NCBI RefSeq assembly: GCF_001938565.1 | Contig: NZ_MSYM01000017.1 | Coordinates: 62,001 to 126,000 of the forward strand | DNA length: 64,000 nucleotides | Reading direction: 5' to 3' | Origin: Rhodoferax antarcticus ANT.BR | GTDB lineage: Bacteria; Pseudomonadota; Gammaproteobacteria; Burkholderiales; Burkholderiaceae_C | Shown here: piece after piece, positions 56,634 to 64,000 of the stretch | Layout of the letters: every line of letters starts with the position of its first letter | Position numbering within the stretch: position 1 is the first letter of the stretch | Position numbers and translations under genes: made by a program | The notes under the pieces: generated by a model | The model's input: the letters and a program-made list of their open reading frames with translations, nothing else | The model's database searches: none | Told to the model about the DNA's origin: nothing

Positions 56634-58055
56634 ATGGACACACGCATCGAAAAAGATTTCCTTGGTGAACGGGAAATTCCCGTCAACGCCTACTACGGCG
56701 TTCAAACCCAGCGCGCCAAAGAGAACTTTCAGATTACCGGCATACCGATGTCGGCTGAGCCTGAGTTTGTCCGGGCCTTCGGCTACGTCAAAAAGGCGGC
56801 AACCCAAGCCAACCGCGACCTCAAGGTGCTGGAGCCAGAGGTGGCCGATGCCATCATCCATGCCTGCGATCTTTTGATTGCCGGGCAATACCGTGAGCAG
56901 TTCATCACCGATTTCATTCAGGGCGGCGCTGGTACCTCCGTCAACATGAACGCCAATGAGGTGATTGCCAACCTGGCGCTTGAGCACCTTGGCCACAGCA
57001 AGGGGCAATACCAGTTTGTCAGCCCCAACGACCACGTCAACTACGGCCAGTCCACCAACGACGTCTACCCCACCGCTTTTCGACTGGCGCTGATTCTGCG
57101 TCTGAGCGCCTACAGCGAAGCCCTGCGACAGCTGCAAGCTGCGTTCTTCAGGAAGGCCGAGGAGTTTGATCGGGTGCTGAAGATGGGTCGCACTCACCTG
57201 CAGGACGCGGTTCCCATGTCTTTGGGGCAGGAGTTCCGCGGTTGGGGAACCACCATTGGCGAAGAAGTGCAACGCATTGCCGAGGTGCGCCAGCTGCTGC
57301 ACGAAATCAACCTGGGTGCCACCGCCATTGGGACCTCGGTCACCGCTGCGCCGGGTTACCCCCAACTGGCCACAGACTATCTGTCGGAACTTACCGGGAC
57401 CCGCTTCATTTTGGCCGGTGATCTGGTCGAGGCAACGTCTGACACCGGCGCCTATGTGCTGCTCTCGGGCGCGTTTAAGCGCACCGCATCCAAACTCACC
57501 AAGATCTGCAACGACCTGCGCCTACTGTCTTCTGGCCCGCGATGCGGCTTCAACGAGATTAACCTGCCGCAGATGCAACCTGGCTCGTCCATCATGCCGG
57601 GCAAAGTTAATCCTGTCATTCCCGAATCGGTTAACCAGACCAGTTTTCTGGTGATCGGCATGGACCTGACGGTGACGCTGGCCGCATCAGCCGGGCAATT
57701 GCAGCTCAATGTGATGGAGCCGGTGATCACTTATGCGTTGTTCACTTCCCTGCGTACTCTGGAAAACGCTGTCAATACTCTGCGTGTCAAATGCATTGAC
57801 GGCATCACTGCCAACGCTGAGCGCACGCGTGACATGGTGCTTAACTCGCTGGGCATCATTACCGTGCTGAAGCCGCATTTTGGCTACAAGCAATGCTGCG
57901 AGATCGCCCGTGAGGGCCACGAAACCGGCAAGTCACTGCACGACATCGTGGTTCTTGAGCGAAAACTGCTGACGCAGGAGCGGTGGGACGAGCTTTTCTC
58001 ATTCGAGAACCTGATCAATCCTGACTCTGAGAAATCGAAGGAACAGTCATCATGA
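56634..58055 (+). CDS. aspA: Aspartate ammonia-lyase
   Basis: 473 residues, full length for the fumarase/aspartase superfamily. TRIEKDFLGEREIPVNAYYG at the N-terminus, AGTSVNMNANEVIAN, QSTNDVYPTAFR, and the catalytic loop GSSIMPGKVNPVIPE. It deaminates aspartate to fumarate and ammonia. Coupled by a 4-base overlap to dcuB, so it feeds fumarate respiration. Confidence 0.95.
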   Translation: MDTRIEKDFLGEREIPVNAYYGVQTQRAKENFQITGIPMSAEPEFVRAFGYVKKAATQANRDLKVLEPEVADAIIHACDLLIAGQYREQFITDFIQGGAGTSVNMNANEVIANLALEHLGHSKGQYQFVSPNDHVNYGQSTNDVYPTAFRLALILRLSAYSEALRQLQAAFFRKAEEFDRVLKMGRTHLQDAVPMSLGQEFRGWGTTIGEEVQRIAEVRQLLHEINLGATAIGTSVTAAPGYPQLATDYLSELTGTRFILAGDLVEATSDTGAYVLLSGAFKRTASKLTKICNDLRLLSSGPRCGFNEINLPQMQPGSSIMPGKVNPVIPESVNQTSFLVIGMDLTVTLAASAGQLQLNVMEPVITYALFTSLRTLENAVNTLRVKCIDGITANAERTRDMVLNSLGIITVLKPHFGYKQCCEIAREGHETGKSLHDIVVLERKLLTQERWDELFSFENLINPDSEKSKEQSS

Positions 58056-59377
58056 CACTTACCATCATGCTTCAATTTGTGGTCGTGCTTGCCGCCATCT
58101 GGATGGGTGCACGATCTTCTGGCGTTGGTCTTGGCCTGTGGGGTGCCGTCGGTCTGTTGGTGCTGATCGTCGCCTTTGGCATCAACCCCACCTCGCCCCC
58201 CATTGATGTGATGTTGATCATCCTGGCGGTCATCATGGCCGCCTCGGTGATGGAGGCCGCCGGGGGGATTGACTTTCTGGTGCGGGTTGCCGAGCGCATC
58301 ATTCGGGCCAACCCAAAGTACGTCACTATTGTGGCGCCACTCACCACCTGGACCTTCACATTTCTGGCGGGTACTGGCCACATCGTCTACCCGCTGCTGC
58401 CGGTGATCTACGAAACCGCGCACCAAAGCGGCATTCGTCCTGAACGCCCGATGGCCGTGGCCACCATTGCCTCGCAGCAAGCCATTACTGCCAGCCCGGT
58501 CGCAGCCGCCACCGCCGCCATGATTGGCCTTTTTGCTGAAAAAGGGATGGGCCAGTGGGGTCTGGCGGAGATTCTGATGATCTGTGTACCCGCTACCCTG
58601 ACCGGTGTGATTGCCGCAGCCATCGTGTCCATGTTTATCGGCAAAGACCTCAAAGACGACAAGGTGTACCAAGAGCGTCTTGCCGCAGGCCTCATTCCGG
58701 TGTCCAAGCCAGTCGAAGACCGCCCGCCCCTCAAACCTGCAGCAAAACTCTCTGCCTTCATTTTCCTGTCTGGTGTGGCCTTGGTGGTGATGTTTGGATT
58801 TTTCCCGTCGCTGCGCACACTCGACGGTGCCAAGAGTGCGCTGCCCATGCCCATCATGATCGAAATCGTCATGATGTCGGTGGCCGCAGTCATGTTGCTG
58901 GTGACGAGGGTGGCGGTGGACGATGTTCCCAAAACGGCCACCCTGCGAGCCGGTGTGGTGGCTGTGATCGGTATTTTTGGCCTAGCCTGGCTAGGCGACA
59001 GTTTCATCGCAGCCAATAAGGATGTGATCGTGCCTGCGATTGGCGACTGGGCAAAGGCCGCACCGTGGACGTTTGCGCTTGGCTTGTTCTTTGCCTCTGT
59101 GCTGCTGTATAGCCAGGCCGCAACCACCCGGGCGCTGATGCCGCTGGGCGTGGTACTGGGTATTCCACCGCAATTTTTGATTGGCATGTTCCCAGCGGTT
59201 AATGGCTACTTTTTTATCCCCACTTACGGTTCATTGATTGCCGCCATCAACTTCGACTTGTCAGGCACCACCCGCATTGGCAAGTACGTGTTGAACCACT
59301 CATTCATGATCCCGGGCATTGTGGCCACAGCGGTATCGGTTGCGGTGGGTATTGCCATTGCTGGCGTGATTTTCTAG
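58052..59377 (+). CDS. dcuB: Anaerobic C4-dicarboxylate antiporter, DcuB type
   Basis: 441 residues and 10-12 membrane segments. GTGHIVYPLLPVIYETA, IRPERPMAVATIASQ and RIGKYVLNHSFMIPG match DcuA/DcuB; the PERPMA and GTGH wording and length favour DcuB, the fumarate/succinate antiporter. Directly behind aspA and ahead of frdABCD, so it exchanges aspartate or fumarate for succinate. Confidence 0.92.
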   Translation: MTLTIMLQFVVVLAAIWMGARSSGVGLGLWGAVGLLVLIVAFGINPTSPPIDVMLIILAVIMAASVMEAAGGIDFLVRVAERIIRANPKYVTIVAPLTTWTFTFLAGTGHIVYPLLPVIYETAHQSGIRPERPMAVATIASQQAITASPVAAATAAMIGLFAEKGMGQWGLAEILMICVPATLTGVIAAAIVSMFIGKDLKDDKVYQERLAAGLIPVSKPVEDRPPLKPAAKLSAFIFLSGVALVVMFGFFPSLRTLDGAKSALPMPIMIEIVMMSVAAVMLLVTRVAVDDVPKTATLRAGVVAVIGIFGLAWLGDSFIAANKDVIVPAIGDWAKAAPWTFALGLFFASVLLYSQAATTRALMPLGVVLGIPPQFLIGMFPAVNGYFFIPTYGSLIAAINFDLSGTTRIGKYVLNHSFMIPGIVATAVSVAVGIAIAGVIF

Positions 59378-59404
59378 ACCTCACGATAAGCTGAAGAGGT
59401 GACG

Positions 59405-59430
59405 ACGGGGCTGCAATGCCCCGTTTTTTT
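59405..59430 (+). terminator. Rho-independent terminator after dcuB
   Basis: Stem ACGGGGC / GCCCCGT (7 bp), loop TGCAAT, followed by a run of six T. A textbook terminator, so frdABCD has its own promoter. Confidence 0.9.
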
Positions 59431-59443
59431 GTTAATTTATACA

Positions 59444-59487
59444 GCATTGAAACTATATAAAACAAGGGTTAGAGGCCAATTTTTCGT
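59444..59487 (+). repeat. Dispersed repeat, intergenic copy 6
   Basis: GCATTGAAACTATATAAAAC then AAGGGTTAGAGGCCAATTTT. The right half is well kept; the left half is diverged or shortened. Confidence 0.6.
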
Positions 59488-59710
59488 AAAAATTTCCGCT
59501 GACAACGGTGCGCGCCCGGATGCCTGCTTCAGGTCAAAGCGCACGCAGCTAGTCAACACAGAGCTAAGTTAGGGATAATGCATAGCGTTCTCAGTCAGAG
59601 AATGATGGCCGCCTTTGATGGACTGGCTCAAAAAGTCGTAAGCAACACACCGCGCAGCTCATTGAGCAGACCCGCCTAAGGCAAGCCTTAACCAGCAAGG
59701 AGTCTCTAGC

Positions 59711-61516
59711 GTGGAAGTATTCAAAGCGGATGTCGCCATTGTGGGTGCCGGTGGTGCCGGGTTACGAGCAGCCATTGCCGTGGCGCAAGCCGATCCAAAA
59801 CTCAAGATTGCCCTGATCTCCAAGGTCTACCCGATGCGCAGCCACACCGTGGCGGCCGAGGGCGGGTCAGCCGCAGTTACCCAAGCACATGACAGCCTCG
59901 ACCATCACTTCGATGACACCGTGGGTGGTGGCGACTGGCTGTGCGAACAGGATGTGGTGGAGTTTTTTGTCGGCCAGTGCCGGGAAGAGATGATCCAGAT
60001 GGAGCACTGGGGTTGCCCCTGGAGCCGCAAGGAAGATGGCCATGTCAACGTGCGCGCCTTTGGCGGCATGAAGATTGAGCGCACTTGGTTTGCCGCAGAC
60101 AAGACCGGCTTTCACATGCTGCATACGCTGTTCCAGACCTCCATCAAGTACCCGTCCATCAAGCGCTTTGACGAACACTTCTGTGTTGACTTGGTAGTGG
60201 AAGACGGGCGCACCCAAGGCGTTGTGGTGATCGAGATCGCTTCGGGAAACTTCACGCTGATTGAAGCCAAATCCGTGATCATTGCCACTGGGGGTGCCGG
60301 GCGGGTGTTCCGCGAGAACACCAACGGCGGCATCGTTACCGGCGACGGTATGGCCATGGCCTACCGCCACGGTGTGCCGCTGCGCGACATGGAGTTTGTT
60401 CAGTATCACCCGACCTGCATGCCGGGCACCGGACTGCTGTTTACCGAAGCCTGCCGGGGCGAAGGCGGCTTGCTGCTGAACAAGGACGGCTACCGCTATC
60501 TGCAGGACTATGGCCTGGGCCCGGCCGAAGACAAGCCGCGCAACAAGGCCATGGAACTGGGCCCGCGCGACCGCCTGAGCCAGGCCTTCTGGTACGAGCA
60601 GCAAACGGGCCGCACCATTGAAGGGCCCCACGGTTCGGTGGTGCACCTGGATTTGCGCCATCTGGGTGAAGCCTACTTGCGCGAACGTCTGCCGCAAATT
60701 TACGAGCTGGCCGAGGAGTTTCTGGGTGTTGACCCGGCCCATGCGCCAATTCCGGTCCGCCCAGCGGTGCACTACACCATGGGAGGTATCTTGGTGGATG
60801 GCAACTGCGCTGCACCGCTGGTGGGGCTTTACGCGGCCGGTGAATGCTCCAGTGTCGGCATCCACGGGGCCAATCGGCTGGGCTCCAACTCCTTGGCCGA
60901 ACTGTGTGTGTTTGGCAAGGTGGCAGGGGTTGAAGCCGCCAAGTTTGCCAAGTCCGTCGGGGCTGGCACGTCGAGCGCGCTGCTCAAACAAGCGCAAGCC
61001 GCCGAGCGACGCATCAGGGCGATGGTCAACAAAACCAACGGCACCGAACGCATTGCTGACTTGCGCAAGGAAATGGCGCAGTCCATGGAGGACGGCTGCG
61101 GCATCTTCCGTCTGGGCGACAGCATGCAGGCCAACTGCGACAAGATTGACGAACTGCGCGAGCGGTTCAAAAACGTCAACATCGAAGACAAATCCAGCGT
61201 CTGGAACAGCGAATGGCTGTTGGCGATTGAACTCGGCTACCAGTTGGACGTGGCGCAGGCCATGGCGTATTCAGCCATCAACCGCAAGGAATCCCGTGGC
61301 GCGCACCAGCGCCTAGACGGGTTTGAGGCGCGCGACGATGTGAATTTTCTCAAGCACACCCAGGCCCACTACAACGGTGCAGACGCACCCCGCATCGACT
61401 ACGGCGATGTGAAGATCACCAAATCCCAACCGGGAACCCGCGCTTACGGCGCCGCTGGCGAGCAGGCCGACAAGGACCGCAAAACAGCACAGGAAAGGAA
61501 TGCCACCCATGTCTGA
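59711..61516 (+). CDS. frdA: Fumarate reductase flavoprotein subunit
   Basis: 601 residues from GTG with AAGGAG upstream. FAD motif VGAGGAGLRAAIAVAQ, covalent-FAD His45 in MRSHTVAAEGGSAA, substrate site TGGAGRVFRENTNGG, RPAVHYTMGGI and GANRLGSNSLAELCVFG. Length and four-subunit operon (frdABCD, both small subunits separate) match E. coli quinol:fumarate reductase rather than succinate dehydrogenase. Confidence 0.95.
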   Translation: MEVFKADVAIVGAGGAGLRAAIAVAQADPKLKIALISKVYPMRSHTVAAEGGSAAVTQAHDSLDHHFDDTVGGGDWLCEQDVVEFFVGQCREEMIQMEHWGCPWSRKEDGHVNVRAFGGMKIERTWFAADKTGFHMLHTLFQTSIKYPSIKRFDEHFCVDLVVEDGRTQGVVVIEIASGNFTLIEAKSVIIATGGAGRVFRENTNGGIVTGDGMAMAYRHGVPLRDMEFVQYHPTCMPGTGLLFTEACRGEGGLLLNKDGYRYLQDYGLGPAEDKPRNKAMELGPRDRLSQAFWYEQQTGRTIEGPHGSVVHLDLRHLGEAYLRERLPQIYELAEEFLGVDPAHAPIPVRPAVHYTMGGILVDGNCAAPLVGLYAAGECSSVGIHGANRLGSNSLAELCVFGKVAGVEAAKFAKSVGAGTSSALLKQAQAAERRIRAMVNKTNGTERIADLRKEMAQSMEDGCGIFRLGDSMQANCDKIDELRERFKNVNIEDKSSVWNSEWLLAIELGYQLDVAQAMAYSAINRKESRGAHQRLDGFEARDDVNFLKHTQAHYNGADAPRIDYGDVKITKSQPGTRAYGAAGEQADKDRKTAQERNATHV

Positions 61517-62318
61517 CATTGCCCCCCTCAAAAAAGTGGTTCCGATTGCCGAAACGCAGCGGATCATCGAGATTGATGTGCTGCGCTACCGCCCCGAGCA
61601 GGATGAGAAGCCCTTTCTGCAAACCTTCAAGGTGCCGTTTACCGACGACATGTCGGTGCTGCAGGGGCTGCAGTACATCAAAGACTATCTCGACGGCAGC
61701 CTGAGCTTCCGCTGGTCGTGCCGCATGGCGATCTGCGGCAGCTGCGGCATGATGGTCAACCGCATACCCAGCCTCTCGTGCAAGACGTTTTTGCGCAATT
61801 ACTACCCCGGCAAAGTCACCATCGAGCCACTGGACCACTTCCCGATCGAGCGCGATCTAGTCGTCGTGATGGATGACTTTATGGAAAAGCTTAAACGCAT
61901 TTACCCCTACATCATCCCGGCTGAACCCCGTACGCTGGCCGAGGGCGAGTACCTGCAGACGCCGACCCAACGCGACGTTTATGAACAGTTCAGCTCTTGC
62001 ATCAACTGCATGCTGTGTTATGCCGCGTGCCCGCAGTATGGGCTGAACCCGAAGTTTCTGGGGCCCGGCATCATCGCGCTGCTGCACCGCTACAACGTCG
62101 ACAGCCGCGATGGCGGTTCCGAGGTGCGCAATGAACTAATGCGAGCCGAAGAAGGCGCGTTCAATTGCACCGCCGTGGGCTATTGCTCTGTGGTGTGCCC
62201 CAAGAAGGTGGACCCTGCGAATGCGGTGAATATGGGCAAGACCGAAGCCACCAAAGACTATTTCTTGCGTTTTGTGTCCCCCAAGGGTCTGTCGTGCATC
62301 CCAGGAGAAAGCAAATGA
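61509..62318 (+). CDS. frdB: Fumarate reductase iron-sulfur subunit
   Basis: 269 residues, overlapping frdA by 8 bases. 2Fe-2S ligands in SCRMAICGSCGMMVN, 4Fe-4S in CINCMLCYAACP, and the 3Fe-4S set in CTAVGYCSVVCPKKVDP. Passes electrons from menaquinol to the flavin. Confidence 0.95.
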   Translation: MSDIAPLKKVVPIAETQRIIEIDVLRYRPEQDEKPFLQTFKVPFTDDMSVLQGLQYIKDYLDGSLSFRWSCRMAICGSCGMMVNRIPSLSCKTFLRNYYPGKVTIEPLDHFPIERDLVVVMDDFMEKLKRIYPYIIPAEPRTLAEGEYLQTPTQRDVYEQFSSCINCMLCYAACPQYGLNPKFLGPGIIALLHRYNVDSRDGGSEVRNELMRAEEGAFNCTAVGYCSVVCPKKVDPANAVNMGKTEATKDYFLRFVSPKGLSCIPGESK

Positions 62319-62725
62319 GCAAAGCAGTATCCAAGCGCCGCCCTTATGTGCGACCCACTGACGGGTGGTGGAAAAAGAATCCGTACTTTGTCAAGTACAT
62401 GCTACACGAAGGCACAGCGTTTTTTGTCGCCGCCTACGCCGCCGTGCTGCTGGTGGGGGTGGTGTGCCTGTCGCAGGGCGAGGCCGCCTGGAACGGCTGG
62501 GTTGAAGCGCTTAAAAGCCCACTGTCCGTCGTCTTTCATCTGGCGATTCTGGTGGCCATGCTTTACCACACCTGGACGTGGTTCAAAATCATGCCGATCA
62601 CGCTGCCACCTATGAAGGTGAGTGGCAAGCGTGTCAGCGCCACGGCCATCACGACGACGGGGCTGGTAGCTGCTGCGCTGGCCAGCCTCATCCTATTGCT
62701 GCTTGCCTGGGGGATGGGACGATGA
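62315..62725 (+). CDS. frdC: Fumarate reductase membrane subunit C
   Basis: 136 residues, three membrane segments (FFVAAYAAVLLVGVVCL, VVFHLAILVAMLYHTWTWF, LVAAALASLILLLLAWGMG). RRPYVRPTDGWWKKNPYFVKYML is typical of FrdC (start of it). AGGAG precedes the ATG, which overlaps the frdB stop. Confidence 0.93.
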   Translation: MSKAVSKRRPYVRPTDGWWKKNPYFVKYMLHEGTAFFVAAYAAVLLVGVVCLSQGEAAWNGWVEALKSPLSVVFHLAILVAMLYHTWTWFKIMPITLPPMKVSGKRVSATAITTTGLVAAALASLILLLLAWGMGR

Positions 62726-63090
62726 ACAAACCACTGAAACGCTCCAACGAGCCGGTTTTTTGGCTTCTGTTTGGTGCTGGCGGCATGTTGTCGGCGCTGT
62801 TTGGGGCGGCGCTGGTGTTCATCACCGGCATTGGCGCACCACTTGGCGTCGGCGTCAGCCCCGCTGTACTGAGTTACGCCAATGTGCATGCGCTAGCCAC
62901 CAACTTCATCGGCAAGGGTTTTCTTCTGGCAGTTATCGCGCTGTTTTTTTGGCATGCCGGACACCGCATTTTTCACAGCCTGCATGACATCGGCATTCAC
63001 GCGGGAACCGGTGCCAAGCTAATTTGCTATGGCTTGCCGCTGTTGGCCACCTTGGTGACTGCTTACAGCTTGCTGCGCATCGGGTTCTGA
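62722..63090 (+). CDS. frdD: Fumarate reductase membrane subunit D
   Basis: 122 residues with three membrane segments. RSNEPVFWLLFGAGGMLSAL and FWHAGHRIFHSLHDIGIH carry the quinone-site His region. Overlaps frdC by four bases; last gene of the operon. Confidence 0.93.
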   Translation: MNKPLKRSNEPVFWLLFGAGGMLSALFGAALVFITGIGAPLGVGVSPAVLSYANVHALATNFIGKGFLLAVIALFFWHAGHRIFHSLHDIGIHAGTGAKLICYGLPLLATLVTAYSLLRIGF

Positions 63091-63128
63091 CTGGCTGGCG
63101 AAGCCGGCAAAACACACAACACGGGAAT

Positions 63129-63152
63129 AACGCCGACAGCGTGCGGCGTTTC
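63129..63152. terminator. Hairpin between frdD and the usp gene
   Basis: AACGCCG / CGGCGTT with an 8-base loop, followed by TT. It sits between converging genes and may serve both. Confidence 0.5.
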
Positions 63153-63167
63153 CTGGTCGGATTTATC

Positions 63168-64000
63168 TCATACCGACACCAAAACGTCACTCTGCGACTC
63201 GGTCAGGATGTGCTCTGTGACGCTGCCCAACAGCAATTCTTCGAGCAAAGTTTTTCCGTGTTTGCCGATCACGATCAGGTCGCAATCCAATTCCTGCTCC
63301 TGCTCCAGAATGTGCAAGCGTGGATCACCTTGCAACACAACTTGGTGACGCTTGTGGCGCGACAAGCCCGCCTCATCGCATAGGGCATCAAGCTTTTCGC
63401 TGGTCTCTTGCCTAGAGATGACGCGATAGTGCTTGATGATCTCATCGCCAACATTGGCATAACGCATCCGCCCCTCAAACGGAACCTCATAGGCATGCAG
63501 CAGCACCATGTCGGCTAGCGGCGCGATGCTGCGCGCGTGGCGGATGGCCCGCACCGACGAAGGTGAGAAATCGACCGGCACCAGCAAGCGTTTGTACGAC
63601 TCATGCGGCGCTTGCTTGACAACCAGCACCGGGCACTTTGTCGAATTCAGGATGCGCTGCGCCGTCGTCCCTAGCAGCAGGCGCCGCAGGACACTCTCGC
63701 CCTTGGCACCGCAGACCAGCAGATCGGTGTCCAGTTCGGCACACTGCCGGGCGAGTTCCGGCAACAAGTACCCTGCCACCGCGTAGGTACCTGCTGAGAC
63801 GTTGTAGCGTTGCCCCAGGCCCACCGCAAGCTCTTGCAGTCGCTGCAGTGCCGTAGCCAACACCTGTTTTTCCATTTCCACCGGACTCGCTTCCATGAGT
63901 AGCCGCAACCTTTCCAGTGGAGCGAAGTTAGCCACGTGCAGCAAATCAAGTGAGGCATCCGTGTCCTTGCTGACCAACGCAGCCCGTTCGGCGGCGTGCC
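63168..64000 (-). CDS. Tandem universal stress protein (UspA family), 5' end outside the window
   Basis: At least 277 residues; the frame is open to the window edge (HAAERAALVSKDTD), so the N-terminus is missing. Two Usp domains: the first ends at about GAKGESVLRRLLLGTTAQRI, the second starts YKRLLVPVDFSPSSVRAI and ends IGKHGKTLLEELLLGSVTEHIL, each with the ATP-binding GxxG(9x)G(S/T) pattern. Position beside frd suggests use under oxygen-limited stress. Confidence 0.9.
   Translation of the reverse strand, partial: HAAERAALVSKDTDASLDLLHVANFAPLERLRLLMEASPVEMEKQVLATALQRLQELAVGLGQRYNVSAGTYAVAGYLLPELARQCAELDTDLLVCGAKGESVLRRLLLGTTAQRILNSTKCPVLVVKQAPHESYKRLLVPVDFSPSSVRAIRHARSIAPLADMVLLHAYEVPFEGRMRYANVGDEIIKHYRVISRQETSEKLDALCDEAGLSRHKRHQVVLQGDPRLHILEQEQELDCDLIVIGKHGKTLLEELLLGSVTEHILTESQSDVLVSV

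Larger units (their letters stand above)
59378..59710. other. Gap between dcuB and frdA
   Basis: Holds the dcuB terminator, a dispersed repeat copy, and about 220 bases upstream of frdA with no gene. The frdA ribosome site AAGGAG is at its right end. Confidence 0.5.

Noticed and set aside
58408..59187. Minus-strand frame under dcuB
   Set aside because: Ala/Thr/Ser-rich shadow; the plus strand encodes conserved Dcu motifs.
59611..59640. FNR-type box upstream of frdA (TTGATGGACTGGCTCAA)
   Set aside because: Half sites are 7 bases apart instead of 4 and the right half does not match ATCAA.

Overview
The window looks like chromosomal DNA of a Burkholderiales betaproteobacterium, most likely Comamonadaceae of the Rhodoferax/Polaromonas kind. 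This rests on gene order (der-hfq-hflX-hflK-hflC-DUF2065-hisZ-purA; holB-pilZ-tatD; sucA-sucB-lpdA), on fairly high GC, and on a dispersed short repeat (core AAGGGCTAGAGGC) that I associate from memory with that family. No database search was possible. No tRNA, rRNA, CRISPR array, insertion sequence or prophage was seen.

Layout. 1-3.5 kb, plus strand: guaA end, a small anchored protein, tadA fused to a degenerate alpha/beta-hydrolase part, an S66 peptidase, and a cyclase-FHA protein. 3.6-8.2 kb, minus: ankyrin protein, tatD, pilZ, holB, tmk, mltG. 8.2-11.9 kb: ygfZ, a ybbA-type ATPase divergent from tesA, then mnmH. 11.9-31.8 kb, minus: a long housekeeping run from scpB and rluB through ndk, rlmN, pilW, rodZ, ispG, hisS, yfgM, bamB, der, hfq, hflX, hflK, hflC, DUF2065, hisZ and purA to a phosphoribosyltransferase, a MetC-like enzyme and a 56-residue Lys/Glu-rich protein. 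32-34.6 kb: rluD divergent from bamD and a PP2C phosphatase. 34.6-44.1 kb, minus: zapE, the 2-oxoglutarate dehydrogenase genes and prpE.

44.2-56.4 kb is the accessory part: an isochorismatase-type hydrolase and a broken paralogue of it, an NlpC/P60 peptidase, about 1.3 kb of gene-poor DNA, nnrS, a tandem cupin with a Cys-rich small ORF in front, a methyltransferase, a secreted rhodanese with a TsuA-like transporter and a small membrane protein ending in GGHC, and an ABC/HlyD efflux operon. 56.6-63.1 kb is a fumarate-respiration module (aspA, dcuB, frdABCD): aspartate is deaminated to fumarate, exchanged by DcuB and reduced by quinol:fumarate reductase. A tandem universal stress protein runs off the right edge.

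The main non-gene signal is the dispersed repeat. Six copies lie in intergenic gaps. Four clear and two weak copies appear inside genes (ldcA, tmk, mltG, ygfZ; weaker in mnmH and sucB), all in the sense orientation and all keeping the frame open. Other unusual items are the TadA fusion, divergent genes whose start codons overlap in one CATG, and several small ORFs below usual calling thresholds.
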